64,000 bases of DNA from Daejeonella oryzae DSM 19973. GTDB lineage: Bacteria; Bacteroidota; Bacteroidia; Sphingobacteriales; Sphingobacteriaceae. Position numbers and translations under genes: made by a program. The DNA is taken from assembly GCF_000422945.1 (NCBI RefSeq), contig NZ_AUHA01000003.1:124001-188000 (forward strand), in the 5' to 3' direction. This document shows, piece by piece, positions 1 to 8,900 of this stretch (position 1 is its first letter; every line of letters begins with the position of its first letter). A model generated the notes under the pieces. The model was not told where the DNA came from, did no database searches, and saw only the letters and a program-made list of their open reading frames with translations.

Positions 1-141
1 AGATTCAATATTGATGTTGCCCGGTCATATTTTATTGGCGACCGCGAGCGTGATGTTATTGCAGGCGAAGCTGCAGGAATTAAAGGTATATTAATTGACA
101 GTGATCAGCCTATCAGCGAAGTTTTGCATTTGATTGACTGA
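1..141 (+). CDS. HAD-superfamily hydrolase, C-terminal fragment
   Basis: The first 46 codons of the window form the open 3' end of a gene that begins outside it. The fragment contains YFIGDRERDVIAGEAAG, which fits HAD motif IV (GD followed by a second acidic residue) as found in the HAD-IIIA group that includes histidinol-phosphatase and D,D-heptose 1,7-bisphosphate phosphatase (GmhB). After it comes the short strand-helix end usual for these small phosphatases. The substrate cannot be decided from the tail. It converges on the tyrosinase gene with only 10 bases between the stop codons. The family is fairly sure, the exact enzyme is not. Confidence 0.7.
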   Translation, partial: RFNIDVARSYFIGDRERDVIAGEAAGIKGILIDSDQPISEVLHLID

Positions 142-151
142 TTGTTAAATC

Positions 152-3100
152 CTATCCTAAATTATATCCTGCTTTTATTGCACTCTTTTCGCTGTAAAAA
201 ACAACCCGGTCTTCCAGATTTAAATTTTGTGCTTGCTCAGATCCGGCCGGATAAGCAATTTTAGAATTTCTGTCTCCAATTATCGCCGGCAAATTCACCC
301 GCATGGTGGTTGATCCGATGGTTATTTCCACCCTGAATCTTTTGCCCGCTTTAATTTCAATCCGCTTCTGATCTGAAAGTATGCTCGTATTCTCAGAGAA
401 ATATTGTCCATGCTCATCAATAGGTGTTTTTTCGCAATCTGTAGTGAATGATACTCTCAGTTCTCCATTATACATATTTTCAAAACTTCCGGTTACTGCT
501 TGCCCGTTTATTTTAACCAGTGGCGCAGGTGTTCTTACAGGTGAAATAACATTTCCATACTTATCGGTTGGAGTTAGGCTGAGAACAAAGGCATTTGGAT
601 ATTTCCAGAATAATATTGGTTTGCTTCGATTTGCATCCGGCCGAATCCCAATCACCACCTGAGTATGAAATACCCGGGAAAAAACCTGAGGATGATCCTG
701 ACAGCAATCAGGATACGGAAAGTCAATTAATCCTTCGAGATAAACACTTAGATGATATATTCCGGGATAAATGTTATTGCTGATTCTGGCCTGCAATGAA
801 CTGCCTGTTCCTCTCTGAAAAATTATTTCTTCGTCGCGGAGTTTAAATACACCGGGTTTTAGATTTTCGTAATCCGCTAAATAGCTTAATTCATTAAATG
901 GAGGCTGCAGCTCTTTATCATAATATTTTTCCCGTCTGTCCATTGGAATAGTTTCCCTGTCGGCGAAAAAATTCCCCGCAGAAAATAACGGAGCAATAAG
1001 TCTTGCAACTGATATTACTTCCTTGGTATTCAGTACTTCGGGGGTATTTAAATCTAAATGAATTACAATGTCATCTCCTGTAAATAATGTAGAATTGCGG
1101 ATGGTGAGTTTAGGTTTAAAAGTAGTTTTATGATAAATCTGAATAGAAACTGCACATGGATCATTTATGTTCTGAGTGCTTGGTGCCGCCAGACCTCCTG
1201 CTAATCGGTGATTTAGCTTACCAGGAATAATCCTGCTGACAGGCCTGTTATTTACCGGCTGATTATACCGACTGTATAAAGGTCCTTTTAGTGGAGGTGC
1301 GCTGATTGGCAGCAACAAATCCTGAATGTGGGGCATAATCATTACCTCATCATTTTGTCCGTGACGGTAATGAGCCATCAGCGTCCATTTCCCAGCCCAT
1401 TTTTCTGTAGGCGTACCATTGCGGTTAACAAATGCTGTAAAGCGGCCGTCTTTAAAAGTTTTTGTTAAAAAATACGGACAGTCAATGGCATGCTCATGTT
1501 CTGTTTTTTCTTTTTCATGATCATGTCCCTCGTGCTTAAGAGGTTGTTTGATCACATCATGATTTGTATGTTCATGTTCCTCATCCTTTTCTTCATGTAC
1601 ATGTTCATCCATTCCGGTATCGCAGCAACAACTGATTCCATCAGGACCCATCAGACAAAAATTCCAATTTTTGCTGCTAAAATCATAACCCTGCGCTACA
1701 ATCATAAAGGAATTGTCGGCGCTGGTTATATCAAAAGTAAAATGAAGGTGTTCTCCGGGGAACAAATCGAATATTGGATCGAGGGCAGGAGTATAGCCCA
1801 TAGAATTGGCCAAGGAATCTGTATAAAATTTGTCTATCACAGCCGCATTCTCTCCATGGAATACCTGGGTTGGAACTCCAGGGTCTGTTTTTCCTTTCAA
1901 AACGATGGATGCAAGCGTTGCGTAATCAACGCCGTTCCATCCTCCTCCAATTCCAAATCCCATCCCAAAAATAATGGTTTTATTGAGAGAACCATTTGGT
2001 ATTGTATTTAAAAGAGGGGCAGAGGTTTCTATGCCATCTGTGAGAATGGCCATATAACGTTGCTGGTTGCTGGGCTGATTAGAGAACGGTGGGCGTACAA
2101 GTGTTGTTTCCGTATCGGTAATTGCTCCCGCTATTGGTGTTCCCCCGGAAGGTAACTGGGCAGCGATATTAGCATCAAAAGTAGCTCTGCTAAAACTGGT
2201 TCCGTTTTTAATCAATCCGTATGGAGTTCCCGGACTGAAAATTTTAGTGAACTGATTTCCCGCAAGAGACCTGAAAGTTTCTACTCCTGCAGTAACATAC
2301 GCTTCGCGTGCGGTATAGGCCGTTTGACAGTCCTGTAAAAAAAAGGAGACACCCTGCTTTGCAGCCGTCCATTTGCTAATATTTGGTGCCATTCCTGTTA
2401 ATGGATCGGGAGTCATGCCAAGCATACTTCCTGTTTGATCCAGTGCAATACCAATAACGGGCTCTACATCATAAGCATATCCTAAAGCATGATGATTAAG
2501 CACTGAAGCAGAGGTAATCTGAGGTTCGGCCGTAAAATTGGGAAGGACTATATCTGCTAATGGCGCTGCCGGTGCATATCCGGGAAGTGCTCCAACCCAT
2601 GGCCATAAGGGATCGTTTAAATTGTGACCAACAGGTTCGCCAGCTGCAGGATAAAATGCAGCTCCCTGATGACCATCAATTTGCCACATGGCCCATAATC
2701 GATCTACATTGCAATGGTGGAGAAAAAAAATCGGATCATTGGGAGAGGTGCTGGGAACCATACTTCCTCCAACCCATCCATGAATAAAATTATGAAGAGG
2801 AGCTGTTTCAAGGGTTGACCTGAATTGTGCGGCAGGCTCATAATCCGTTTTAGATAATAAATTATTTACGTCGGTTTGCAGAGGCAGAGTTGGGAATGCA
2901 CCTAAATTTCTTCTTAATGTGGTTGAGCCGGTTGTAAGTGCTGGCCGAATTCTCCAGCCGGGTAATCCTGCCGGCCACCAGGGTGGTAACATCGCCGGAG
3001 CATTAAATGCGAAAAATCCGCTCATTACACTTCCTCCTCCAACACCTCCTGCTCCGCCATTTGGCCCCATAAAATTATTTTGAAACAGGATATTCTGAGT

Positions 3101-3430
3101 ACCTGTCTGATCTGTCCAGTCCCAGTAAGGAAGCATAATGCTGGGGTCGCCGGCAGCATTTTGTAAGGCCTGTTCGAATCTTAATATATAATACCGATGC
3201 CATGAACAAAAGCCTGCGTTTCCATGGCCCACATTTACAGGAGTGGCGCTTCCGGGAACGATCAGATTCACCACATAATTATGAATTGCTACAAACTGAT
3301 CATAAATATTTATTTGCTGCGCAGAGGGTGCCCCGGGGTTGGCAATTGTGTTTTTTAGAATGAGTACGGCTTCTAAAAAATTATTTCTTTCTGCCGTAGT
3401 AAGATACAGCGCATTCTTACGAATCTTCAT
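152..3430 (-). CDS. Tyrosinase / von Willebrand A / His-rich fusion protein
   Basis: A 1092-residue multidomain protein. Residues about 1-260 are a tyrosinase-type dicopper domain: CuA ligands His50, His69 and His78 (GHGNAGFCSWHRYYILRFEQ), a PYWDW motif near 101-105, and CuB ligands His213 and His217 (HNFIH) and His238/239 (DPIFFLHHCNVDRLW). Residues about 325-550 look like a VWA domain with a MIDAS motif DQTGS (331-335), Thr431 and Asp465 (LTDG). A CCC triplet (601-603) and a His/Glu/Asp-rich stretch (610-648, ten His) follow, then about 440 residues I do not recognise. No signal peptide is visible at the N terminus. Known tyrosinases oxidise phenols using oxygen; that activity, and a metal-holding role for the His-rich part, are inferred here. 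The start is fixed by a very strong ribosome-binding site just upstream. It seems to be transcribed alone. Confidence 0.85.
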   Translation of the reverse strand: MKIRKNALYLTTAERNNFLEAVLILKNTIANPGAPSAQQINIYDQFVAIHNYVVNLIVPGSATPVNVGHGNAGFCSWHRYYILRFEQALQNAAGDPSIMLPYWDWTDQTGTQNILFQNNFMGPNGGAGGVGGGSVMSGFFAFNAPAMLPPWWPAGLPGWRIRPALTTGSTTLRRNLGAFPTLPLQTDVNNLLSKTDYEPAAQFRSTLETAPLHNFIHGWVGGSMVPSTSPNDPIFFLHHCNVDRLWAMWQIDGHQGAAFYPAAGEPVGHNLNDPLWPWVGALPGYAPAAPLADIVLPNFTAEPQITSASVLNHHALGYAYDVEPVIGIALDQTGSMLGMTPDPLTGMAPNISKWTAAKQGVSFFLQDCQTAYTAREAYVTAGVETFRSLAGNQFTKIFSPGTPYGLIKNGTSFSRATFDANIAAQLPSGGTPIAGAITDTETTLVRPPFSNQPSNQQRYMAILTDGIETSAPLLNTIPNGSLNKTIIFGMGFGIGGGWNGVDYATLASIVLKGKTDPGVPTQVFHGENAAVIDKFYTDSLANSMGYTPALDPIFDLFPGEHLHFTFDITSADNSFMIVAQGYDFSSKNWNFCLMGPDGISCCCDTGMDEHVHEEKDEEHEHTNHDVIKQPLKHEGHDHEKEKTEHEHAIDCPYFLTKTFKDGRFTAFVNRNGTPTEKWAGKWTLMAHYRHGQNDEVMIMPHIQDLLLPISAPPLKGPLYSRYNQPVNNRPVSRIIPGKLNHRLAGGLAAPSTQNINDPCAVSIQIYHKTTFKPKLTIRNSTLFTGDDIVIHLDLNTPEVLNTKEVISVARLIAPLFSAGNFFADRETIPMDRREKYYDKELQPPFNELSYLADYENLKPGVFKLRDEEIIFQRGTGSSLQARISNNIYPGIYHLSVYLEGLIDFPYPDCCQDHPQVFSRVFHTQVVIGIRPDANRSKPILFWKYPNAFVLSLTPTDKYGNVISPVRTPAPLVKINGQAVTGSFENMYNGELRVSFTTDCEKTPIDEHGQYFSENTSILSDQKRIEIKAGKRFRVEITIGSTTMRVNLPAIIGDRNSKIAYPAGSEQAQNLNLEDRVVFYSEKSAIKAGYNLG

Positions 3431-3431
3431 T

Positions 3432-3443
3432 GATCACCTCCTT
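3432..3443 (-). promoter_or_regulatory. Full-length Shine-Dalgarno of the tyrosinase gene
   Basis: On the minus strand AAGGAGGTGATC lies directly before the ATG, with six bases between GGAGG and the start codon. It is complementary over 12 bases to the conserved 3' end of bacterial 16S rRNA (GATCACCTCCTT). Most genes in this window have no such sequence, as is usual in Bacteroidota, so this site is exceptional and firmly sets the start at 3430. Confidence 0.85.
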
Positions 3444-3574
3444 GCTTTACCAGGAAAAACCTGTTGAGTTTAATCGATTATCTATTAAATATAACGATTA
3501 ACTTATTTGAAAATGCAAGGAGATATTCTAAATATTCAGAATTTGAGTTAATTAACTATCTGTTAAAAAGGTGT

Positions 3575-4540
3575 TTACGCAGATAAGATATTGTTAATGA
3601 TTTTAGAGGCATGTTCTCTGGAGTTCTCTATAAACCATACGTGAGTTTCCATTCCTCCGCACACAACTCCCGCAAGGTAAATGCCTTTTAGATTTGTCTC
3701 CATTGTAGAAGAATCATGCTCCGGAATCTGTTTGTCATCGTGTGATAAATGAATTCCTATTTTCTTAAGGAAGTCAAAATTTGGCTTATAGCCCGTTAAC
3801 GCAAGTACATAATCATTGGCGATACTAATTTTTCCCTCTGGCGTTTGAATTTCAACATCATGCTTATTGATTCGTGTTAAAGCTGAATTCCAATATGCTT
3901 TTATACTCCCTTCTTTTATCCGGTTAATGATATCGGGCCTGACCCAATATTTTACTCTTTCCCCGATTTGTTCCCCGCGTATAACCATGCTGACTTCTGC
4001 TCCCTTCCTGTAAGTTTCAAGAGCGGCATCAACAGAGGAATTATTGGCTCCCACAATTAATACTTTCTGCATGGCGTAATAATGCGGGTCTGAGTAGTAA
4101 TGCCGTACTTTAGGCAGATCCTCTCCGGGGATATTCAGTTTATTGGGAAGGTCGTAAAATCCTGTAGATATAATAATATTTTTGCTTAAATAATCTGATT
4201 TTGAGGTATGGACAAGATATTGGTCTTTAACTTTTGAAACCGACTGAACTTCTTCAAATAAATTAATCTTTAAATGCGAACTGGTTGCAACTCTGCGGTA
4301 ATACTCCAGTGCTTCGGCCCGGGTTGGTTTAATATTATTTGAAACGAAAGGAATTCCCCCAATCTCCAGCTTTTCTGATGTGGAAAAAAATGTCATGTTT
4401 ACGGGGTAATTGTATAATGAATTAACCAGACATCCTTTTTCAAGTATCAGATATGTTAAGCCTTTTTTCTGAGCTTCAAGCGCACAGGCTAATCCGATAG
4501 GACCGCCGCCAATTATCAGTATGTTATATTCATTGTTCAT
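3575..4540 (-). CDS. ypdA: YpdA-family putative bacillithiol disulfide reductase
   Basis: A 321-residue flavoprotein of the two-dinucleotide-binding-domain class. The N terminus has the FAD-binding motif IIGGGPIGLACALEA (residues about 8-22), and a second Rossmann motif, VGANNSSVDAALE, sits near residue 165 for NADPH. The C-terminal part has LAGVVCGGMETHVWFIENSR, typical of the YpdA family, which differs from thioredoxin reductase in lacking the CxxC pair. Known YpdA (Bdr) enzymes reduce oxidised bacillithiol in the cytosol using NADPH. This suggests that the organism makes bacillithiol, but no bsh genes are in the window. It is a single gene, reading the same way as the aldolase gene behind it. 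Confidence 0.85.
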   Translation of the reverse strand: MNNEYNILIIGGGPIGLACALEAQKKGLTYLILEKGCLVNSLYNYPVNMTFFSTSEKLEIGGIPFVSNNIKPTRAEALEYYRRVATSSHLKINLFEEVQSVSKVKDQYLVHTSKSDYLSKNIIISTGFYDLPNKLNIPGEDLPKVRHYYSDPHYYAMQKVLIVGANNSSVDAALETYRKGAEVSMVIRGEQIGERVKYWVRPDIINRIKEGSIKAYWNSALTRINKHDVEIQTPEGKISIANDYVLALTGYKPNFDFLKKIGIHLSHDDKQIPEHDSSTMETNLKGIYLAGVVCGGMETHVWFIENSREHASKIINNILSA

Positions 4541-4631
4541 AGTAATCTGTTGACTCTTTTAATCTGTGATCAGGGATATCTAAATAACGGATGAAGTGGA
4601 AAATCAATTATTGGAAAATGAAATAAACAAA

Positions 4632-4660
4632 AAAAGGTCCATTAATTAGTTGGACCTTTT
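4632..4660 (-). terminator. Terminator of the aldolase gene
   Basis: A 10-bp inverted repeat (AAAAGGTCCA and TGGACCTTTT) with a 9-base loop lies just past the stop codon of the fructose-6-phosphate aldolase gene. On the minus strand it runs into a T stretch, as in a Rho-independent terminator. Confidence 0.75.
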
Positions 4661-4682
4661 AAATGAAATTATTGAGGTTAGA

Positions 4683-5342
4683 TTATTTTTCAGCAGCTTT
4701 TGCATGATCTGCAAGAAACTGGGCTAACCCGATATCTGTTAAGGGATGTTTCATTAAGGCTACAATAGCAGATAGTGGTCCGGTAATTACATCAGAACCT
4801 AATTTTGCGCACTCAATTATATGCATTGGGTGACGGACAGATGCAGCAAGAATCTGAGTTTCATATCCATAATTATCGTAGATTAAACGGATATCCTCAA
4901 TTAAAGCCAGGCCGTCTGTAGAAATATCGTCCAAACGCCCGATAAACGGAGAAACGTAGGTAGCTCCTGCTTTAGCAGCTAAAAGTGCTTGCCCTGCCGA
5001 AAAAACAAGTGTACAATTGGTTTTAATCCCTTTTGAACTGAAGTATTTTATCGCTTTGATTCCTTCGCGGATCATAGGAACTTTAACTACAATTTTTGGA
5101 TTTAAAGCAGCCAGCACTTCACCTTCTTTTACCATGTTTTCAAAATCAGTGGCAATTACTTCAGCACTTACATCGCCATCGGCAATTTCGCAGATTGCTT
5201 TGTAGTGATTGATCACATTTTCATGTCCGGTAATTCCTTCTTTAGCCATAAGGCTTGGGTTGGTGGTAACTCCGTCTAATACACCCAAATCCTGTGCTTC
5301 CTTAATTTGAGCAAGATTTGCCGTGTCGATAAAAAATTTCAT
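4683..5342 (-). CDS. fsa: Fructose-6-phosphate aldolase / transaldolase-like protein
   Basis: A 219-residue protein of the small transaldolase (MipB/TalC/FSA) family. The N terminus [16 protein letters not shown] and the following GVTTNPSL are signature sequences, and the Schiff-base lysine is in VVKVPM (about residue 86). The small family either cleaves fructose 6-phosphate to dihydroxyacetone and glyceraldehyde 3-phosphate or works as a transaldolase in the pentose phosphate pathway; sequence alone does not settle which. The 219-residue length is normal for the family. It is a cytosolic enzyme, probably monocistronic because a terminator follows directly and the SRP RNA gene lies about 200 bases upstream. 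Confidence 0.9.
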   Translation of the reverse strand: MKFFIDTANLAQIKEAQDLGVLDGVTTNPSLMAKEGITGHENVINHYKAICEIADGDVSAEVIATDFENMVKEGEVLAALNPKIVVKVPMIREGIKAIKYFSSKGIKTNCTLVFSAGQALLAAKAGATYVSPFIGRLDDISTDGLALIEDIRLIYDNYGYETQILAASVRHPMHIIECAKLGSDVITGPLSAIVALMKHPLTDIGLAQFLADHAKAAEK

Positions 5343-5550
5343 AATAAAAATTTGAACTGGTGGATAAAATAGGATGCTTGCTGTTCCCCGTATGAAGAGA
5401 ATAACGAAAAGTTTCTTTGTTTCGGTAAACTCCGGAGAAATTTTATAATGTTAACCGCTGCATTAAAGCTCTTACCAATTGTAATATAGTATTGAAGCGG
5501 CGATTGAGTGTTCATTGACAAATCGTCAAATTAACTATTTGAGAAAAAAA

Positions 5551-5652
5551 AATGGGCAAGCCCCTTTTATCGCACCGCTCAACCTTCTACCCTTGCTGCG
5601 TTCCCACCCTGGGGGAGTTCAAAAGGAGCTGGTCGTAAAAGACTTACCCGCC
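5551..5652 (-). ncRNA. ffs: Bacterial signal recognition particle RNA (4.5S type)
   Basis: Read on the minus strand, this stretch folds into one long hairpin: 5' GGGTAAG pairs with 3' CTTGCCC, and the tip holds the SRP domain IV pattern CCAGGGTGGGAACGCAGCAA, matching the conserved GGAA tetraloop and internal loop bound by Ffh. The roughly 100-base length fits the short SRP RNA without an Alu domain. It ends in a run of nine Ts (5542-5551), which acts as terminator. It works with Ffh and FtsY in inserting membrane proteins. The 5' end is estimated to within a few bases. Confidence 0.9.
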
Positions 5653-5653
5653 A

Positions 5654-5661
5654 CAAAAGTA
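5654..5661 (-). promoter_or_regulatory. -7 promoter element of the SRP RNA
   Basis: TACTTTTG on the minus strand, two bases before the SRP RNA 5' end, matches the Bacteroidota -7 consensus TAnnTTTG. The same octamer is found before tRNA-His. No good TTTG was seen at the -33 position. Confidence 0.55.
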
Positions 5662-5968
5662 ACAAAATTTGTCTTATTTCATTATTAAAATTCAATTTCA
5701 AACCCCGTAAGCCCGTTTCTGATTTATGTAGCTGATAGTCAGCTTATATATTTTTTACAAAGCCTGTTTAAAATACGACGCCTGAAAATTAGATACAGAC
5801 CCTAAAAATGTCATTATGAAATTTGTATTATATCGGCATTAAATTGAAGATAATTAAAATTTGAATGTAAATATTAATCGTTTTTTGATTGAATGGCAAT
5901 AATTTTTGAAAATTAACTAATTGGGTTTGAATTTTATATTTTAGGAATTCTAACCTAACCTATTCATA
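5662..5968. other. Divergent intergenic region, SRP RNA / gltB
   Basis: About 300 AT-rich bases between the SRP RNA and gltB. It must hold the promoter region of gltBD, but I could not find a convincing TTTG/TAnnTTTG pair. No open reading frame worth calling and no clear hairpin were seen. Confidence 0.5.
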
Positions 5969-8900
5969 ATGAAGTTATTTGATAAAATCCATAAGCAGGG
6001 ATTATACGAGGAGGGATTTGAACATGACGCATGCGGAGTTGGTTATATTGCTCAGATAAAAGGTGTCAGGTCATATCAGATTGTATCAGATGCATTGACT
6101 ATCCTCGAAAATATGGAACACCGAGGAGCCTGCGGCTGTGATCCCGATTCAGGGGATGGAGCCGGAATTTTAATCCAGATTCCACATCAGTTTCTTTATG
6201 ATGAATGTCTTCATTTGAATATTAATTTGCCCGAGCCTGGTGAATATGGTGTGGGGATGTTATTTCTTCCCAAAAAAGCAACCGTTAAAGAAGCCTGCAG
6301 GGCGGCAATAAAAGCGGCCGCAGAGAAATCAGGATTGCAAATAATGGGTTATCGTAAAATTCCTGTAAACAGCAAATCTATTGGTGAAACCGCACTTTCT
6401 GCAGAGCCGGATATGGAACAGATTTTTATAAAAAAATCCTCCTCAGCCCAGAGTCCCGAAGAATTTGAAAGAAAGCTTTTTGTTTTTAAAAATTATATAT
6501 CTAAAACAGTTGCAGAAACTGTAAAATCAAATGACCATGTATTTTATATAGCTTCCTTTTCTCAGCATATGCTGATATATAAAGGTCAGTTAACCAGCAT
6601 GCAGGTGAGAGAGTATTTTACCGATCTTCAGGATCAGCGTGTTGTTTCTGCTTTTGGAATGGTGCATTCCCGGTTTTCCACCAATACTTTCCCATCATGG
6701 AAACTTGCCCAGCCATTCCGATTTATTGCTCATAATGGAGAAATTAACACCCTGAAAGGTAATCTGAACTGGTTTTATTCCGGCATTCCTTCATTTGCAT
6801 CTCCTTATTTCAGTAAAGAAGAAATGGAAATGCTTTTACCGGTTATTGATAATAATCAGTCAGATTCTGCATGTCTGGATAATGTAGTAGAATTATTATT
6901 TCATTGCGGAAGATCATTGCCACATGTGATGATGATGCTGATCCCCGAAGCCTGGGATGGAAACGAACAAATGGATCCATTAAAAAAGGCATTTTATGAA
7001 TATCATGCTACATTAATAGAACCATGGGATGGTCCTGCGGCTATTACATTTACCGATGGGAAGCTTATCGGTGCAACGCTAGACCGGAACGGCCTTCGCC
7101 CTTTACGATATATGATTACGCAGGACGAGCGAATTATTGTTGCCTCTGAAGCGGGCGTTTTAATAACCGACGAATCTAAAATTGTTAAAAAAGGCAGATT
7201 GCAACCTGGTAAAATGCTGATTGTAGATACAGTTAAAGGAAAGGTACTTTCTGATCAGGAAGTGAAAGAAGAAATCATCAGCAGGCAACCCTATGCTGAC
7301 TGGCTTGAAAATTATAAAATACGCCTGGAAGAACTAGCCGAACCCCGCGTAACTTTTACGCAATTATCAAATGAATCTATATTTAAGTATCAGCAGGTTT
7401 TTGGCTATTCCCGCGAAGATATTGATACAATTATAAAACCCATGGCAGTTATGGGTAAAGAACCGATTGGTTCTATGGGAACCGATATTCCACTGGCCAT
7501 TCTTTCGGACCGTCCTCAGCATTTAAGTAACTATTTCAAACAGCATTTTGCACAGGTAACTAACCCGCCAATTGATCCTATCAGAGAACGCCTGGTTATG
7601 AGCCTGGTAGGTTTTATGGGAAATAACGGGAATTTACTGGATGAGGATAAAATGCATTGCCATTGCGTTGCTTTAAAACAACCTATTTTAGATAATACCG
7701 AATTAGAAAAGCTCAGAAGCATAGATACAGGGCTTTTTCATGCTAAAACGTTGCAAACTTATTTTAAGGCCGACAGGCAGTCCGGCTCGCTCGAAAAAGG
7801 TTTAAGCCGTCTGTGCCGTTATGCCGAAGATGCCGTTCATGATGGTTTTGAAGTTTTGATTCTTTCTGACCGGGCATTAGATTCAGAACATGCTTCGATT
7901 CCTTCATTGCTTGCGGTTTCTGCGGTACATCATCATTTAATCAGAAAAGGATTACGCGGTGCTGTTGGTCTGGTTGTAGAAGCTGGAGATGTTTGGGAAA
8001 CTCATCATTTTGCCTGTCTTATTGCATTCGGAGCTACGGCAGTCAATCCGTATCTGGCTCTTGCATCCATCGCTAAATTAAAATCAGAAGATAAGCTCGA
8101 TTCTACTCTGGATATTAAAATTTTAAATAAAAATTACATCAAAGCAGTTGGAGACGGATTATTGAAAATATTTTCCAAAATGGGAATTTCAACATTGCAG
8201 TCTTATCATGGAGCGCAGGTATTTGAAATAATCGGAATCCAGCAAAGTGTAATTAACGAGTATTTTACCGGTGCGGTTACCCGATTGGGTGGAATAGATC
8301 TGGATGATATTGCCCAGGAAGCGCTTTACAAACATTTCAGTGGGTTCAGCGGACCTACTTTCGCAGATCATTTGTTGCCCGAAGGGGGAATTTATCAGTG
8401 GAAAAGAAGGGGCGAAATGCATCTGTTTAATCCTCAGACCGTTCATTTGCTGCAGCAAGCTACCCGTAGCAATAATTACGAAGTTTATAAAAATTATGCG
8501 AAGCTGATTAATGATCAGTCTGATACCATGTTTACAATCAGGGGTTTATTGGGATTTGCCCATCACCGGCAACCTGTTTCATTAGATGAAGTGGAACCCA
8601 TTGAGCAGATCATGAAACGCTTTTCTACAGGAGCAATGTCTTTTGGCTCAATTTCGCACGAGGCACACAGTACGATTGCTATTGCGATGAACCGGATTGG
8701 CGCAAAAAGTAATACCGGCGAAGGCGGAGAAGATGAGCTGCGTTATGAGCGTTTATCCAATGGCGATTCCATGCGTTCGGCTATAAAGCAAATTGCATCA
8801 GCCCGTTTTGGAGTTACAGCCAATTACCTGGCCAATGCCGACGAATTGCAGATAAAAATGGCTCAGGGTGCAAAACCCGGTGAGGGAGGGCAATTACCCG

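Noticed and set aside
1490-2011. 173-codon plus-strand ORF rich in Met, Phe and Ile
   Set aside because: It is antisense to the His-rich part of the tyrosinase fusion; CAT/CAC codons read backwards give the Met-rich look.
5339-5521. 60-codon minus-strand ORF in front of the aldolase gene
   Set aside because: It overlaps the aldolase start, has no family resemblance and no start context; it looks like untranslated upstream DNA.
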